From Candidatus Dechloromonas phosphorivorans (GTDB lineage Bacteria; Pseudomonadota; Gammaproteobacteria; Burkholderiales; Rhodocyclaceae), in NCBI GenBank assembly GCA_016714975.1, contig JADKBR010000020.1:1-49814 (forward strand): a stretch of 49,814 nucleotides of DNA, given 5' to 3'. Below, in pieces: positions 1-9,336 of the stretch (within the stretch, counting starts at the first letter, position 1; each line of letters opens with the position of its first letter). Below the pieces are notes generated by a model. That model had not been told where the DNA came from. It was given only the letters and a program-made list of their open reading frames with translations, and did no database searches. A program made the translations under genes and the position numbers.

Positions 1-1560
1 CCAGACCGTGTAAAAACGCTGAGCGAATTTGGTGGTAGCGGTGCGGCGGTTTGCCAGTTTGGGTTGGAATTGCCAGTATTTCTGACGAGGCGGAGGATGG
101 AGGCCAAAAGGACCTTTCAGGCCTCATGGCCTCGATTAGCGCCCCGCTACCCAGTATTTTTCATCACGCGCTTAAGATTATAGGCAAGCACGTGGAGTCA
201 CGATTTCGGTACTGACCCGATCCAGTGTTCTGGTCAGGAAGTGCGCTGCCCATCCACAACTTGAGGGTGCCGAAGGGGTGTTCCACCGTCTGGCGCCGAA
301 TGCGCATGCTGTCAGGTGCTGATCCAAGCGATCTTGCATGGTCTCGGGATATCCTCGCGCTCCCAGCGAGTAATCCGGCGCTCTACACCGGGAGTGCATT
401 TCTTTTAATGGCGCATTGCTTGCAGTTTGAACTCCAGTAACGGTGGAGCTTCAAGCCTCTCTCAACAGTCGAACAACGCCTGATCAACGCCTGGTCAGCA
501 GGACAGCGATATTCATTCTTTTCTGGGGCGTAAATGAAACTCTGCTCGATCAAAGCGCCCATTGGCCTTGGAACTGGAGGTCGTCGTTTTGGGGACGATG
601 GCAATGATGCCGGCTTCGTGACAGGCAACAATTTCCTCACCCTTGAAGTAGCCCCGATCAGCAATCACGGTGAGTTCTTCTGCCCCGATCGCGGCACGAG
701 CCTCCTGCCATGGTGGTCAGTTGGTCTCGGTCGATCCCGATGTTCGTTACTTCATGCGCCACGATCAGATGGTTCTTTTGCATCCACCGCAGTCTGGACG
801 TTGTAGCCGACGATGCCCATTCCCGAGTCTTCAGTGAACGCGCATCCGCGTCAGTCAGAAATCTGCTTGTGGGCGTGTCATTGAGGCGGATCTCAATTTC
901 CTTGAGCGCTTTCATCTGCTCTTTCACGCGGCGATTTTGTCTTGCAAGCGTTCGCCCCTGACTTTCGCAACGGTAGGTTCTTGCCGGTCAGCCGTATCGA
1001 GTTCGGTCAGGTAACGATTGATGCTCGATTCGATTTCCCTGCATTCGCTGTTCCAACTTGGCACTGGTGAGTTTCGGTCACGATTATTGACGGCTTTGAA
1101 CTTGCTGCCGTCGATGGCAACCAGGGCTTCAGAGAACAGTCCCAACTCTTTGACACAGCACCACAAACTGGACGGCAAACATTTGCGGATCGCCTTGCCG
1201 TTGTCTTTGCGGAAGTTGGCAATGGTCTTGAAGTCCGGCATCAGCCGACCGGTCAGCCACATCAGTTCGACGTTGCGCTGGGCTTCCTTCTCAAGCCGCC
1301 GGCTCGACTGGACCCGATTGAGGTAGCCGTAGATGTAGTTTCAGAAGTACGGTGGGGTGATAGGCCAGCCGACCAGGTTGCTGGCTCAACACCCTCGAAT
1401 CCCAGCTTGCCCAGAGCCAGTTCATCGACGAAGACATCCACGACCCGCACCCAGATTGGTCTCGCTATGTAGTCGTCAAAGGCATTCCGGGAGCAGCGTG
1501 CTCTGGGTTCGTCAGATACCACCAGGTCAAGATGGTGATATTTCGTGGTCAGGTCTTATG
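1..1560 (-). pseudogene. IS1182-type (DDE) transposase, frameshifted, runs off the left edge
   Basis: Read on the minus strand, consecutive pieces in different frames line up with an IS1182-family transposase. The N-terminal piece has VRVVDVFVDELALGKLGFEG (about 1380-1450), followed by a segment corresponding to the family's YIYGYLNR region. The middle piece has MWLTGRLMPDFKTIANFRKD and the catalytic-core stretch VAIDGSKFKAVNNRD (about 1090-1262). A later piece has KNHLIVAHEVTNIGIDRDQL (about 720-790), and the C-terminal part has FGTLK-like residues and LAYNLKRVM (about 160-290). At least three or four frame changes and internal stops separate the pieces, so no full-length transposase is encoded as written. 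No terminal inverted repeats could be fixed because the left end is missing. True decay and sequencing error near a contig end are both possible. Confidence 0.75.
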
Positions 1561-1672
1561 CGATCACGTGGTCAACTCAGTCGAGATTTCGCGGTTGTTA
1601 ATGATTGGACTCCGGGCCAGGCCGCGAAGGGCAGTTCAGCGATTGTTATGCGGAATAGCGACTGATAGAAAA

Positions 1673-1695
1673 AGGACCGCAAACTTCGCGGTCCT
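1673..1695 (-). terminator. Rho-independent terminator of the Gly/Asn-rich protein gene
   Basis: A perfect 8-bp stem (AGGACCGC / GCGGTCCT) encloses a 7-base loop. On the minus strand it is followed by a run of five T. It lies 13 bases past the stop codon of the gene ending at 1709, so it probably ends transcription of the two-gene unit that starts near 3007. Confidence 0.75.
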
Positions 1696-1708
1696 CTTCG
1701 GCAATACA

Positions 1709-2221
1709 TCAGTAAGGCGGATTGATCACCACGTACTGCGAGCCCTGCGGCTGATACCAGGTGCTGCCGCACTGCTGATAGATCATGCCGCCATAGTTCA
1801 CGGGGACACAGCCGGCGGGAACGGTACGCACCATCGAGCCGACGACGGCGGAGGTGACGACAACCGCTGCCGTGACCGCGGCCGCCGTCGCCACCGGATG
1901 ATAGTCGTTGTCCCAGCCGTTGTTGCAGCAACCGCCACGGTTGTTGTTGACATTGACATTGACGTTCTTGTTGGCGTTGATGTTGGTGTTCCGGTTGCTG
2001 ACGTTGTTCACGCTGGTGCTGCGCACATTGTTGGCCCGCACGTCGCGATTGGCGTTGTTGACCTGACGGTTGCCACCACCCCCGCCACCACCCCCGGCAC
2101 GCGCACCGGCATGGCCACCACCGCCACCACCGCGTGCCTCGGCGACCGGGGCCATGGCGAAGCTGGCCAGAACGAGAACCGTCAGGGGTGCCAGGAACAA
2201 CTTGCTGAATGATTTTTTCAT
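1709..2221 (-). CDS. Exported Gly- and Asn-rich low-complexity protein
   Basis: The 170-residue product has a signal peptide (MKKSFSKLFLAPLTVLVLAS, cleavage probably near AEA at 27-29). A glycine-rich tract with runs of 6 and 8 Gly follows (about 31-50). Next is an Asn/Val-rich stretch with alternating NVNVNVNNN (about 53-95), then a hydrophobic Ala/Val segment (about 110-130) and a C-terminal part with paired Cys (GCVPVNYGG, QQCGSTWYQP). It ends QYVVINPPY. An AAAGGAG ribosome site precedes the ATG. It lies 12 bases downstream of the DUF2092 gene, so the two are probably co-transcribed. The function is unknown; the composition suggests a surface or periplasmic structural protein rather than an enzyme. 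Confidence 0.8.
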   Translation of the reverse strand: MKKSFSKLFLAPLTVLVLASFAMAPVAEARGGGGGGHAGARAGGGGGGGGNRQVNNANRDVRANNVRSTSVNNVSNRNTNINANKNVNVNVNNNRGGCCNNGWDNDYHPVATAAAVTAAVVVTSAVVGSMVRTVPAGCVPVNYGGMIYQQCGSTWYQPQGSQYVVINPPY

Positions 2222-2233
2222 TTTGGCGCTCCT

Positions 2234-3007
2234 TTACTTGCTTTCCAGCGAACGAAGTTCGACTGCGGTCGCGCCCTTGGGCGGCGTGAATTTGAAGATG
2301 CTGTCCTTGAAGGTCGGCTTGAGGTTCCAGTCGAAATACTGGACCGACTGCGGACGCGCGTCGTCGGATCGGTTGGTGATCACGAGCTTGCGCGGCAGCG
2401 GCTTGGCCCCGGCGGTGATCCAGATCTGCCAGTCGACGTTGCCCTGACGGAAGGCGTAATGGTCACAGAGGTCGTTGTCGATGAAGTCCTGGCCGGCATT
2501 CATCGCCGATTCGATCTTGTCGAGCGGTGCGGCCGGGGTGCCCCAGAGGAACATGTCGGCCATCGGTATCTCGACGCCGTACCTTTCCTCCAGCTTGCTG
2601 ACCAGTTCGCCGAGGTTGCCGGTGAACTCGACGGTCGAGTAGGCCTTTTGCGCCGGAATGAAGATGGTCGCCAGCTTGCCATCGTAGAAGATCTCGCGTT
2701 CGGCGCGGGCACTGAACATACGGGCGCGCAACATGTTCGGACGCACGGCCTCGATGTTCGCCGTCGCCGAATGCTGCAGCTTCTGGCCGTCGGCAAGAAC
2801 GCGCTCGCCAGTCAGGTCAACCGACACCTTGAAGCGACTGAGCGTCTGCAGATGGGCGCCCATGTTCTTGAGGGCCTGGATCGATGCCGGATCGACGGCA
2901 TTTGCCGCCGCCGGTGCGGCAGCGGCGGCCGGCGCGGTCTGTGCATGGATGCCAGGCGCTGCAAGCATGACTGCCAGCAGGCTGAGCACCAGTTTCTTAC
3001 GTACCAT
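2234..3007 (-). CDS. DUF2092 family periplasmic protein
   Basis: The 257-residue protein starts MVRKKLVLSLLAVMLAAPG, a clear signal peptide ending at IHA|Q. An Ala/Pro linker follows, then the DUF2092 body: ALKNMGAHLQTLSRFKVSVD, a YDGKLATIFIPAQKAYSTVE segment, and a C-terminal FKFTPPKGATAVELRSL. The fold is expected to resemble the LolA/LolB-type half-barrel, but no ligand is known. The start was chosen because AGGAGACAACC precedes the ATG; a longer frame extends upstream to 3121 without a signal peptide. It sits directly upstream of the Gly/Asn-rich exported protein. A joint role at the envelope is inference from this pairing only. Confidence 0.85.
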   Translation of the reverse strand: MVRKKLVLSLLAVMLAAPGIHAQTAPAAAAAPAAANAVDPASIQALKNMGAHLQTLSRFKVSVDLTGERVLADGQKLQHSATANIEAVRPNMLRARMFSARAEREIFYDGKLATIFIPAQKAYSTVEFTGNLGELVSKLEERYGVEIPMADMFLWGTPAAPLDKIESAMNAGQDFIDNDLCDHYAFRQGNVDWQIWITAGAKPLPRKLVITNRSDDARPQSVQYFDWNLKPTFKDSIFKFTPPKGATAVELRSLESK

Positions 3008-3811
3008 GGTTGTCTCCTGGGTTGGAAATACATATCGAGAGGCATTGGGCCGGCGGCCTGCCGGGTCGTGCAACTCTGGTGTTTCAAGGGTGTGGCCGGA
3101 CTTGGCCACACCGGCGCGCATTCAGTTCGACTTCATACGACGAAAGCATTATGTTCCGCTTTGGCTGATCACGCAATTCCTTGCCCTGCCTTGCCTCGTA
3201 GCGCTACCGGCTGATCCGGTAGTTCATCGGGAGTGTTCTCCCCCATTGTCTCCCCTGATTCGTTTGTTGCTTTTGCCTGTCGATCAGAATGACGCCGGGC
3301 TGACGTTTCTCCGCTGCGGCACTCCGGCTTTCCGAGTCGGCCAGAATGGCAGCCACCTGATCGCCGACCAACTGCGGCCCGTCCGAGAATGCAGATTCTC
3401 ACCTCATCGACGTCGGTTGTAGATCAATCAACTGCCATCGGCAGAACAGCAAACATGTGCGCGCGTCATCATCTTGTCGAAATCTCAAGCGTGACAAATG
3501 GCCCGGCGTCCTTTGCCCCCTCACAGACGAGTTGCTTGCGCCGGATCCTCGCAACCTGCGGCTTAATGGACACTAAAGTGATGGACAGGATCAGGTCCGT
3601 GGTCAAGGCAATCCCGGCTGGTTCGCTGACGCTCAAAGGAAGGACGCATCCGGCGCCTGCGTTCTTGCTAACCGGACCGCCAACGGCCGCATGACCTGGT
3701 CCGCATCAGTGTCCGCATCAGTTGACCTGAACCAAATGAAAACGGCAGACTTCACCGCTCCATCATCCTCGTTTAAGCTGCTCAACAAATCTTTCTCGCA
3801 GAGGACGCCGA
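3008..3811. other. Non-coding or unassigned stretch
   Basis: About 800 bases separate the divergently transcribed DUF2092 gene and the hemerythrin gene. Short open frames exist on both strands, but none has a credible ribosome site, family motif or codon pattern. Apart from one tandem 12-base repeat (3699-3722), no structure stands out. Promoters for both flanking genes should lie here, but I could not place them. Confidence 0.5.
3699..3722 (+). repeat. Two tandem copies of a 12-base unit
   Basis: GTCCGCATCAGT occurs twice with no spacing, followed at once by TGACC. It lies about 90 bases upstream of the hemerythrin start. With only two copies, this may be chance or slippage. Confidence 0.6.
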
Positions 3812-4249
3812 ATGAATGAAGGGAAACCAGCAATGTCTTTATCACAGGCTGACTGGTCGGAACGATTGGTCTTCGGCATTGCTCGAGTCGATGCCCAGCA
3901 CAAGCAGCTTTTTGACCTGGCCGCCACATTTGAAGGCAGTGGCGATCAGATTCGCGTCATGAAGACGCTGGCCTCGCTCGCCAATTACGTCAGAATTCAT
4001 TTGATTGAGGAAGAGCTTCTGCTCGAACGCTGCGGCTATCCGAAGCTTGCCGAGCACAAGGAACTGCACAAGCATTTCAAGACCCTGTTGCAGCAGTTGC
4101 TCGCCGAGGCCAATGGCATGACGCTGGATCAGATTGCAGAGCGGGTTCACTATCTGATCAACGGCTGGTTTTACAACCACATCATGATCGCCGATCTGGA
4201 CTATGTTCCACTGGTCAAGGAACACCCCGAACATCAGCTTCTCGAATGA
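3812..4249 (+). CDS. Bacteriohemerythrin
   Basis: This 145-residue single-domain protein binds O2 at a non-heme di-iron centre, probably for oxygen storage, delivery or sensing in the cytoplasm. The ligand set of the family is visible: H30 (VDAQHKQLFDL), H63 and E67 (IHLIEEELLLE), H82 and H86 (AEHKELHKHF), and H123 with D128 (YNHIMIADLDY). Length and spacing are typical. Met1 has AGAGG upstream; Met8 (position 3833) has AAGGG upstream and also gives a normal N-terminus, so the start is uncertain by seven residues. Neighbours give no functional hint, although a microaerobic lifestyle fits the nirS gene further along. Confidence 0.92.
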   Translation: MNEGKPAMSLSQADWSERLVFGIARVDAQHKQLFDLAATFEGSGDQIRVMKTLASLANYVRIHLIEEELLLERCGYPKLAEHKELHKHFKTLLQQLLAEANGMTLDQIAERVHYLINGWFYNHIMIADLDYVPLVKEHPEHQLLE

Positions 4250-4274
4250 GCCCGTTTATCTCCGGCGCCCGCTT

Positions 4275-4400
4275 TCAGCCGAACAACTTGAGTAAGCAAA
4301 CGAAGTTGACCGCAAGTGACATGGCCGCGACCAACTTCCAGACCATCAGGGGATAGTGCTGCACCAGCGGTTGACGGCTGGGGCGAAGGGGGCCTGAACA
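4275..4400 (-). pseudogene. C-terminal remnant of a small membrane protein
   Basis: A short minus-strand frame reads PLVQHYPLMVWKLVAAMSLA followed by about ten more hydrophobic residues, ending KLFG and a stop. It looks like the last transmembrane helix of a protein whose 5' part is interrupted by a stop about 40 codons upstream. It may belong with the TonB receptor remnant beside it. The family is not recognised. Confidence 0.25.
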
Positions 4401-4579
4401 GGATACTCAAGGAGTCTCTGCTCCTTTACCTGGCCGTGGCGCACTACGGCAGGGGCCGTGGCGAATGGAGCCGCTCGGAGCATCCGGCGTACTGGAGTTC
4501 GACCATCGAAGCAGCCGTCGCAGGGCAGTCGGGTCAACTTGCCGAAATCTGGGGCGGCCGGAAAGCGCTCTCAGGTTCG

Positions 4580-5277
4580 ATCAGGGTCGGCACGCCGAGG
4601 ACAATGGTCGCGAACGCTTCGGCATAGCGGGCGACGAGTCCGCTGTAGGCGATCCGCGTCGTGAAATCGCCTGCTCAGCGAATGTCGACCGCAACTTCAA
4701 CGCCCTGGCGGGTGGTCTGCGCCACATTCTGATGCACGCAGCCCATCTCGCCCGCCCTGCCCTGCGCCACCAGGTCGGTCTTCCAGGTGCCGTAGCTACC
4801 GGCCGCAACGCGGGTTTCAACGCTCGGCGGATCCTCGCCATCAGCCGCAAGAAGCTGGATGACACCGCCGGAATGGTTGCCATAGATCGCCGACATCGGG
4901 CCGCACATGACCTCCATGCGCTCGGCGCGATCGAGGTTGAAGGTCGCCGCCTGGCCCTGGCCATCGGGCATCGAAACCGGGATGCCGTGCCTTGTCAGAC
5001 GTCCGCCGTGCAGCCCGAAGGCGGCGCGGGCGCCGAAGCCACGCGAGGAAATCTGTAGATCCTGCGCGTAGTTCTGACGATTCTGGACGGTGATGCCCGG
5101 CATCGACGCCGCGGGCCAGTCTTCATGTTCGTCTCGGCAGGTTGCCGGAGCAACGGATCGGCTGGACCGCATTCTGGCCTTGCAGGGCGGTCGACCGCAA
5201 CAGTGTTCGCTGGACAGCCCGCAGTGTATGGCGCCCCTTCGCCCCCCGTCGCGGGGAGCGCGGACCACCCGGGGCAC
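4580..5277 (-). pseudogene. TonB-dependent receptor remnant with internal deletion
   Basis: The minus strand encodes a plug-domain segment with typical receptor motifs: ITVQNRQNYAQDLQISSRGF, FGLHGGRLTRHGIPVSMPDG, ERMEVMCGPMSAIYGNHSGG and VAAGSYGTWKTDLVAQG. Directly after this come NVAQTTRQGVEVAVD and, past a stop and in another frame, TRIAYSGLVARYAEAFATIV, which resemble late beta strands of the barrel. Most of the 22-stranded barrel is therefore missing. No intact signal peptide is visible upstream. The parent protein would import siderophores or similar compounds across the outer membrane; this copy cannot. Confidence 0.75.
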
Positions 5278-5344
5278 ATGTTATCGTTGTCATTCTGCCG
5301 TGCAGGTGGCGCGCTGACCAACCCGTAATCCGGAGATTTGTTCC

Positions 5345-6187
5345 ATGAAGAAGATCATCCTCATCACCGGCTGCTCGAGCGGCATCGGCGCCGCGCTGGC
5401 GCTCGAATTCCACCACCGCGGGCACATCGTCTTTGCTACGGCGCGCCGGCCTGCAGCGCTCGCGCCGCTCTCCGGGGAAGGCATCCGCACACTGGCTCTC
5501 GACGTCAATGACGACGCCAGTATCGCCGCCGCCGCGGCTGTGATCGAAAGCGAAGGCGGTCAGGTCGACGTCCTGATCAACAATGCCGGCTTCAGCCAGG
5601 TCGGCGCGGTGATCGACCTGAGCCGCGACGACCTGCGTCGGCAATATGAAACCAACGTGATCGCGCCGGTCGCCGTCACCCGCGCCTTCCTGCCCATGCT
5701 GCGGGCTGCTGCAGCGCGCAACGGCAGGGCCGTGGTTGCCAATGTCGGGAGCATCGTCGGCCTCTTCGCAACGCCCTTTGCCGGCGCCTATTGTTCGAGC
5801 AAGGCGGCGATCCACTCGTTGTCCGACGCACTGCGCATGGAACTCGCTCCGTTCGCCATCCGCGTCGTCACCATCCAGCCCGGCGGCGTGCGGTCGAGCT
5901 TCGGCAACCACGCCGAGGAAGCGCTGCGCCTGCCAGCAGGTTCGCTCTATCTGCCTGTCGCGGACGGCGTGCGCGCCCGCGCCCAGGCCGGCCAGAACGA
6001 CGCCACGCCGGCGGAGGAGTTCGTGCGGCCGGTGGTCGATGCCCTCCTCGCCAAAACCCCGCCGATTGTCGTGCGCGGAGGCAAAAACAGCGTCAAGCTG
6101 CCGCTCCTCAAGAAACTGCTGCCGACCGCCATGTTCGACGCCAAGTTGTCCCGGATCTTCGGCCTCGATCGCCTCGGGACGAATTAA
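5345..6187 (+). CDS. Short-chain dehydrogenase/reductase (classical SDR)
   Basis: The 280-residue protein is an NAD(P)-dependent oxidoreductase with a Rossmann fold. The cofactor loop TGCSSGIG is at 8-15, NNAG at about 79-82, and the active-site YCSSK with an upstream Ser (VGSIVGLFATPFAG) near 137-156. IQPGGVRSSF follows, a region resembling acyl/retinol-type SDRs. GGAG lies nine bases before the ATG. The gene converges on a wax ester synthase gene 35 bases away, which makes a lipid-related substrate conceivable, but nothing in the sequence fixes it. Confidence 0.88.
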   Translation: MKKIILITGCSSGIGAALALEFHHRGHIVFATARRPAALAPLSGEGIRTLALDVNDDASIAAAAAVIESEGGQVDVLINNAGFSQVGAVIDLSRDDLRRQYETNVIAPVAVTRAFLPMLRAAAARNGRAVVANVGSIVGLFATPFAGAYCSSKAAIHSLSDALRMELAPFAIRVVTIQPGGVRSSFGNHAEEALRLPAGSLYLPVADGVRARAQAGQNDATPAEEFVRPVVDALLAKTPPIVVRGGKNSVKLPLLKKLLPTAMFDAKLSRIFGLDRLGTN

Positions 6188-6221
6188 CCGAGATGGAACC
6201 CGGAAAAGCGGAATCGGGAAG

Positions 6222-7820
6222 TTATTCAGGATCCGCGGTCGTGGCGCGCGGCTTGCGCCGCACCGCCGGCTTGCGTACCGGGCTCGTCCCGGCGGCCGGC
6301 TTGCCTGCTGGTTGGCTCGCTTCCGCAACGGGCGCAGCCTTCCGCGCTGTCCGTCGCGCCGGCCTGATTTCAGCTTCGGGTGCTCGCACCGTCAGCGCAA
6401 GATGCTCGGCGAAACTCTCACGGAAGCAATCCATGAAGAATCCCGGGTCTGGCATCATTGCGCGGTCGGAAACCGCGCACACCCAGAGCACGCCGTTGTA
6501 GCTGAAGCCGGTAATATTCAGGCCCATCCCGTCGAGCAGCACGCTGACCGGCATGAAAGCGTGGACCTTGGCCCCCGCCATATAGAGAGGTGTCGACGGA
6601 CCGCGCACATTCGATACCGTGAAATTGAACTGCGGCAGGAGGACGTGACGGACAGCGAAATCAACCGCCTTGGAAGGCAGCGTCTGGAAGATCCTCGCCG
6701 GCAGATCCCTGCCCACTGAATTGACGGCCTTCTTGCCCTTCGTCGTTCCGCGGCAGACCTTGCGCAAGCGTTCACCGGCGTCGGCAATATTGCTGAAGAC
6801 TGGTACGAACGCCATGCCGATCTGATTCCCCTGGTCGCCGGACTTGGCTTCACCATGGATGCTCATCGGCACCAGGGCATTTAGGCTGATCTCCGGCAAC
6901 TCACCCTTCGCCAGAAGATACTTGCGTAACGTTCCGCCGCTTACCGACACGAAGATGTCATTGATCGTCGACCCCGGGACCGCATCCCTGATCTTCTGGA
7001 TGGCTTCCAATGGTAGCGGCATGGCGTCCACTACACGATGCGGCGACAACGGGCCATTGAAGCGGGTGGGTGGTGCCTTCTTGGAGACTCCGGCCACTTC
7101 CCGGGCATCCTCGCCAGCGTTTACGCCCAACGCACCACGAAGCATCGTTTCGATCTGCTTCTGACCCAACTGCAACGCAAGCGGCGCCAGGGCACCGACC
7201 AGTTTGGTCGCATTCACTGCCTGATCGACGCGATTGCCAACCATCCGTGCCAGGAGTTCCAGGGTGGTCGGTTCGCGGTCGACCACCTTGGTGACCACTT
7301 TCCTGGAGACCGTCTCCGCTTCCGGCGTCAGGGAATGCAGGTTGCCGACCAGCGCCGCACCGGCCTGGCCATCGATTGCCGAGTGGTGAAACTTGATATA
7401 CAGCGCAAAACTGCCGGGGGGAAGGTCGGGGACGTTGTCGAGACCCTCGATGATATAGGCCTCCCAGGCTGGCTTGGTCAGATCGAGCGGGCGGGCGTGA
7501 ATCCGCGCCACCTGAATCATCAACTGCCGCCAGTCGCCGGGGCGCGGCAGAGCTATATGGCGAACGTGATACTCGACGTCGATATCCTTCTCGTCTATCC
7601 AGTAGGGACGATCGAGATCGAAGGGCGCCCGCACCAGGCGGCGGCGGAAAACCGCCGACTTGTCAAGGCGGCTCGTGAAGAATTCGAGGACGTCCTTGAA
7701 CCGCACCTTGCCTCCGGGTGCGGTCGACGGGTCATAAATGCCCAAACCCGCCACATGCGCCCGCTGATTGCCGGTTTCCTGTGTAAGGAACAGGTTGTCC
7801 GTACCCGAAAGCTGCTTCAT
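6222..7820 (-). CDS. Wax ester synthase / diacylglycerol O-acyltransferase (WS/DGAT)
   Basis: The 532-residue enzyme transfers acyl groups from acyl-CoA to fatty alcohols or diacylglycerol, making storage wax esters or triacylglycerol at the inner membrane. It begins MKQLSGTDNLFL, the usual WS/DGAT N-terminus. The catalytic HHxxxDG motif is HHSAIDG at 145-151. GSTINDIFVSVSGGTLRKYL and FNFTVSNVRGPSTPLY mark the C-terminal domain. The start has GAGGAAG upstream; a longer frame to 7895 is not credible. After about residue 484 there is a low-complexity Ala/Pro/Lys/Arg tail (PARRTARKAAPVAEASQPAG and onward) that is not part of the usual enzyme. Confidence 0.93.
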   Translation of the reverse strand: MKQLSGTDNLFLTQETGNQRAHVAGLGIYDPSTAPGGKVRFKDVLEFFTSRLDKSAVFRRRLVRAPFDLDRPYWIDEKDIDVEYHVRHIALPRPGDWRQLMIQVARIHARPLDLTKPAWEAYIIEGLDNVPDLPPGSFALYIKFHHSAIDGQAGAALVGNLHSLTPEAETVSRKVVTKVVDREPTTLELLARMVGNRVDQAVNATKLVGALAPLALQLGQKQIETMLRGALGVNAGEDAREVAGVSKKAPPTRFNGPLSPHRVVDAMPLPLEAIQKIRDAVPGSTINDIFVSVSGGTLRKYLLAKGELPEISLNALVPMSIHGEAKSGDQGNQIGMAFVPVFSNIADAGERLRKVCRGTTKGKKAVNSVGRDLPARIFQTLPSKAVDFAVRHVLLPQFNFTVSNVRGPSTPLYMAGAKVHAFMPVSVLLDGMGLNITGFSYNGVLWVCAVSDRAMMPDPGFFMDCFRESFAEHLALTVRAPEAEIRPARRTARKAAPVAEASQPAGKPAAGTSPVRKPAVRRKPRATTADPE

Positions 7821-8039
7821 CGTAGCGTCTTCCTCAATCGCTCTGCAATATGGCTCCACTCGCGCAGTTGCACTCGTCGAAACAGATGCGTGCACTTCCG
7901 CGGGTCATGAGTTGCACTCCATTCGTACCGCCGCGGAAACGAATTCAAAAAACCAAGCGTTTGCCGGAGCTTCTCGCAGTATCAGTGGATTGCCTGAAAT
8001 CGGTCAAGAGTGAGTGGTGTCAGCAAGCGTTCGCCATGG

Positions 8040-8329
8040 CGTTCCGCAGAAACAGTAACAGACGCGAATTGGCCAGCCAGCTTCGACCGCTCATGGAACG
8101 CCGCGCTCGGTGCCGCTCAGGATGTCGGGATTGCGGTCACCGCGGCCGATCGCTCGAGCGGCCTTATCCAGGGCCGGCACAATGCGGCGACCGCAACCAT
8201 CGCCGTGATACCACAAGCAGATGGCCGGCCTCCGGGTCCAGTTCGATGCAAGGGGACTTGGACCACAGGATCAGGGGCTCGAGGATCGCTTCGTGCACGC
8301 CTGCAACCGGTGCATGGGGCGCTGAGCCT
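8040..8329 (+). pseudogene. Broken small (lipo)protein gene
   Basis: One frame reads SFDRSWNAALGAAQDVGIAV and SGLIQGRHNAATATIAVIPQ, then loses sense near 8230. The next frame continues LRVQFDARGLGPQDQGLEDR and ends CMGR with a stop. Together they resemble a class of roughly 110-140-residue envelope lipoproteins that contain a WxAAxxAxxDxGI...SxxxGxIxGxR pattern. No intact signal peptide or lipobox is visible at the 5' end. The family assignment is from memory of similar sequences and is tentative. Confidence 0.45.
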
Positions 8330-8544
8330 GTAGCGGACTACTCTGGCCTTAAGCCACTCCATCTTGCTTGCCCGCCGGCATGGCAATCGACAGCCAGTCA
8401 TCCGGTAGCGGCTGATGGCAAACTATTTCAATGCCTGCCGACCGTCATTCTGAGGTATCGTCCAAGTCCCCCGAATATCAACCACGAACCGGATGGCTCC
8501 GTGAGCCACGTACCCCCGCCTGACCCTCCCGGGACGAACAGCCG

Positions 8545-9111
8545 ATGCATTTCACCATCTTCGATACCCCGATCATCAATACCCTCATGCACTGGCTGTC
8601 GCGGCTTGTATTGCGCTTGCTGGGATGGCGCGTCGAAGGCCGTGCGCCCGATGCAGCGAAATACGTGCTGATTGCCGCACCGCATACCAGCAACTGGGAT
8701 TTTCCGGTAACCCTGATGGTTTGCTTTGCCTTGCGCCTGAAGGTTTACTGGATGGGCAAATCCAGCCTCTTCCCCCCGCTTGCCGGCGGACTGATGCGCT
8801 GGCTGGGCGGGATTCCGGTGAACCGCGAACGTTCTGGAAGCCTGGTGGAGGGCACGGTCGAAGCATTTCGGCGCAGTCAGCGCCTGACCGTGATCATTTC
8901 CCCCGAGGGAACGCGCGGCAAGGTCACCCACTGGAAGACCGGCTTCTACCATATCGCTCACGGCGCCGGTGTGCCCATCGCCCGCGGCTACCTGGATTTC
9001 GGGAAAAAGCTGGCCGGCATTGGCCCCCTGTTCGCGACCACGGGCGACATCGATGCCGACATGCCCCTGATTCAGGCTTCCTATGTCGGCATTGCCGGCA
9101 GGAAGCCGTAG
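8545..9111 (+). CDS. PlsC-like lysophospholipid acyltransferase
   Basis: The 188-residue protein carries the acyltransferase block I motif H-X4-D as HTSNWD (47-52) and block III as PEGTRGK (about 120-126), with GGIPVNRERSG (block II) between. It probably acylates the 2-position of a lysophosphatidic or related acceptor at the inner membrane. It is shorter than canonical PlsC (about 240 residues) and belongs to the small soluble-like PlsC relatives. The ribosome site is weak, so the exact ATG is not certain. A lone gene, it sits between a broken lipoprotein and a membrane protein. Confidence 0.85.
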   Translation: MHFTIFDTPIINTLMHWLSRLVLRLLGWRVEGRAPDAAKYVLIAAPHTSNWDFPVTLMVCFALRLKVYWMGKSSLFPPLAGGLMRWLGGIPVNRERSGSLVEGTVEAFRRSQRLTVIISPEGTRGKVTHWKTGFYHIAHGAGVPIARGYLDFGKKLAGIGPLFATTGDIDADMPLIQASYVGIAGRKP

Positions 9112-9336
9112 CGTTCCCGGCAGGCGCCGGGAGTTCCGCTGCGGCGCCATCAGGGCCAGTGCCAAGCCATGCGGTTTGCCTGCTGGTACGCAATACCCCG
9201 AGGCACGACAGTGCGCGGTGCGATCTTCTGTTAACATAGCGGCCTTGCGCCGCCAGTCCGGCCGGCAATTTCCGGGGCCCTGTCTGCGCGCTGCCCGTCC
9301 GGATCCGGAACAACAACCCCACCAGCGACATCTCCG

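Noticed and set aside
1921..2130. Repeated GTTGTTGACATTGACATTGACG-like pattern as a possible CRISPR or regulatory repeat
   Set aside because: The pattern is the codon repeat behind the VNVNVN stretch of an open reading frame; there are no spacers of fixed length.
4465..5058. Long plus-strand frame opposite the TonB receptor remnant
   Set aside because: It is the GC-rich antisense shadow of the receptor sequence; motifs are on the minus strand.
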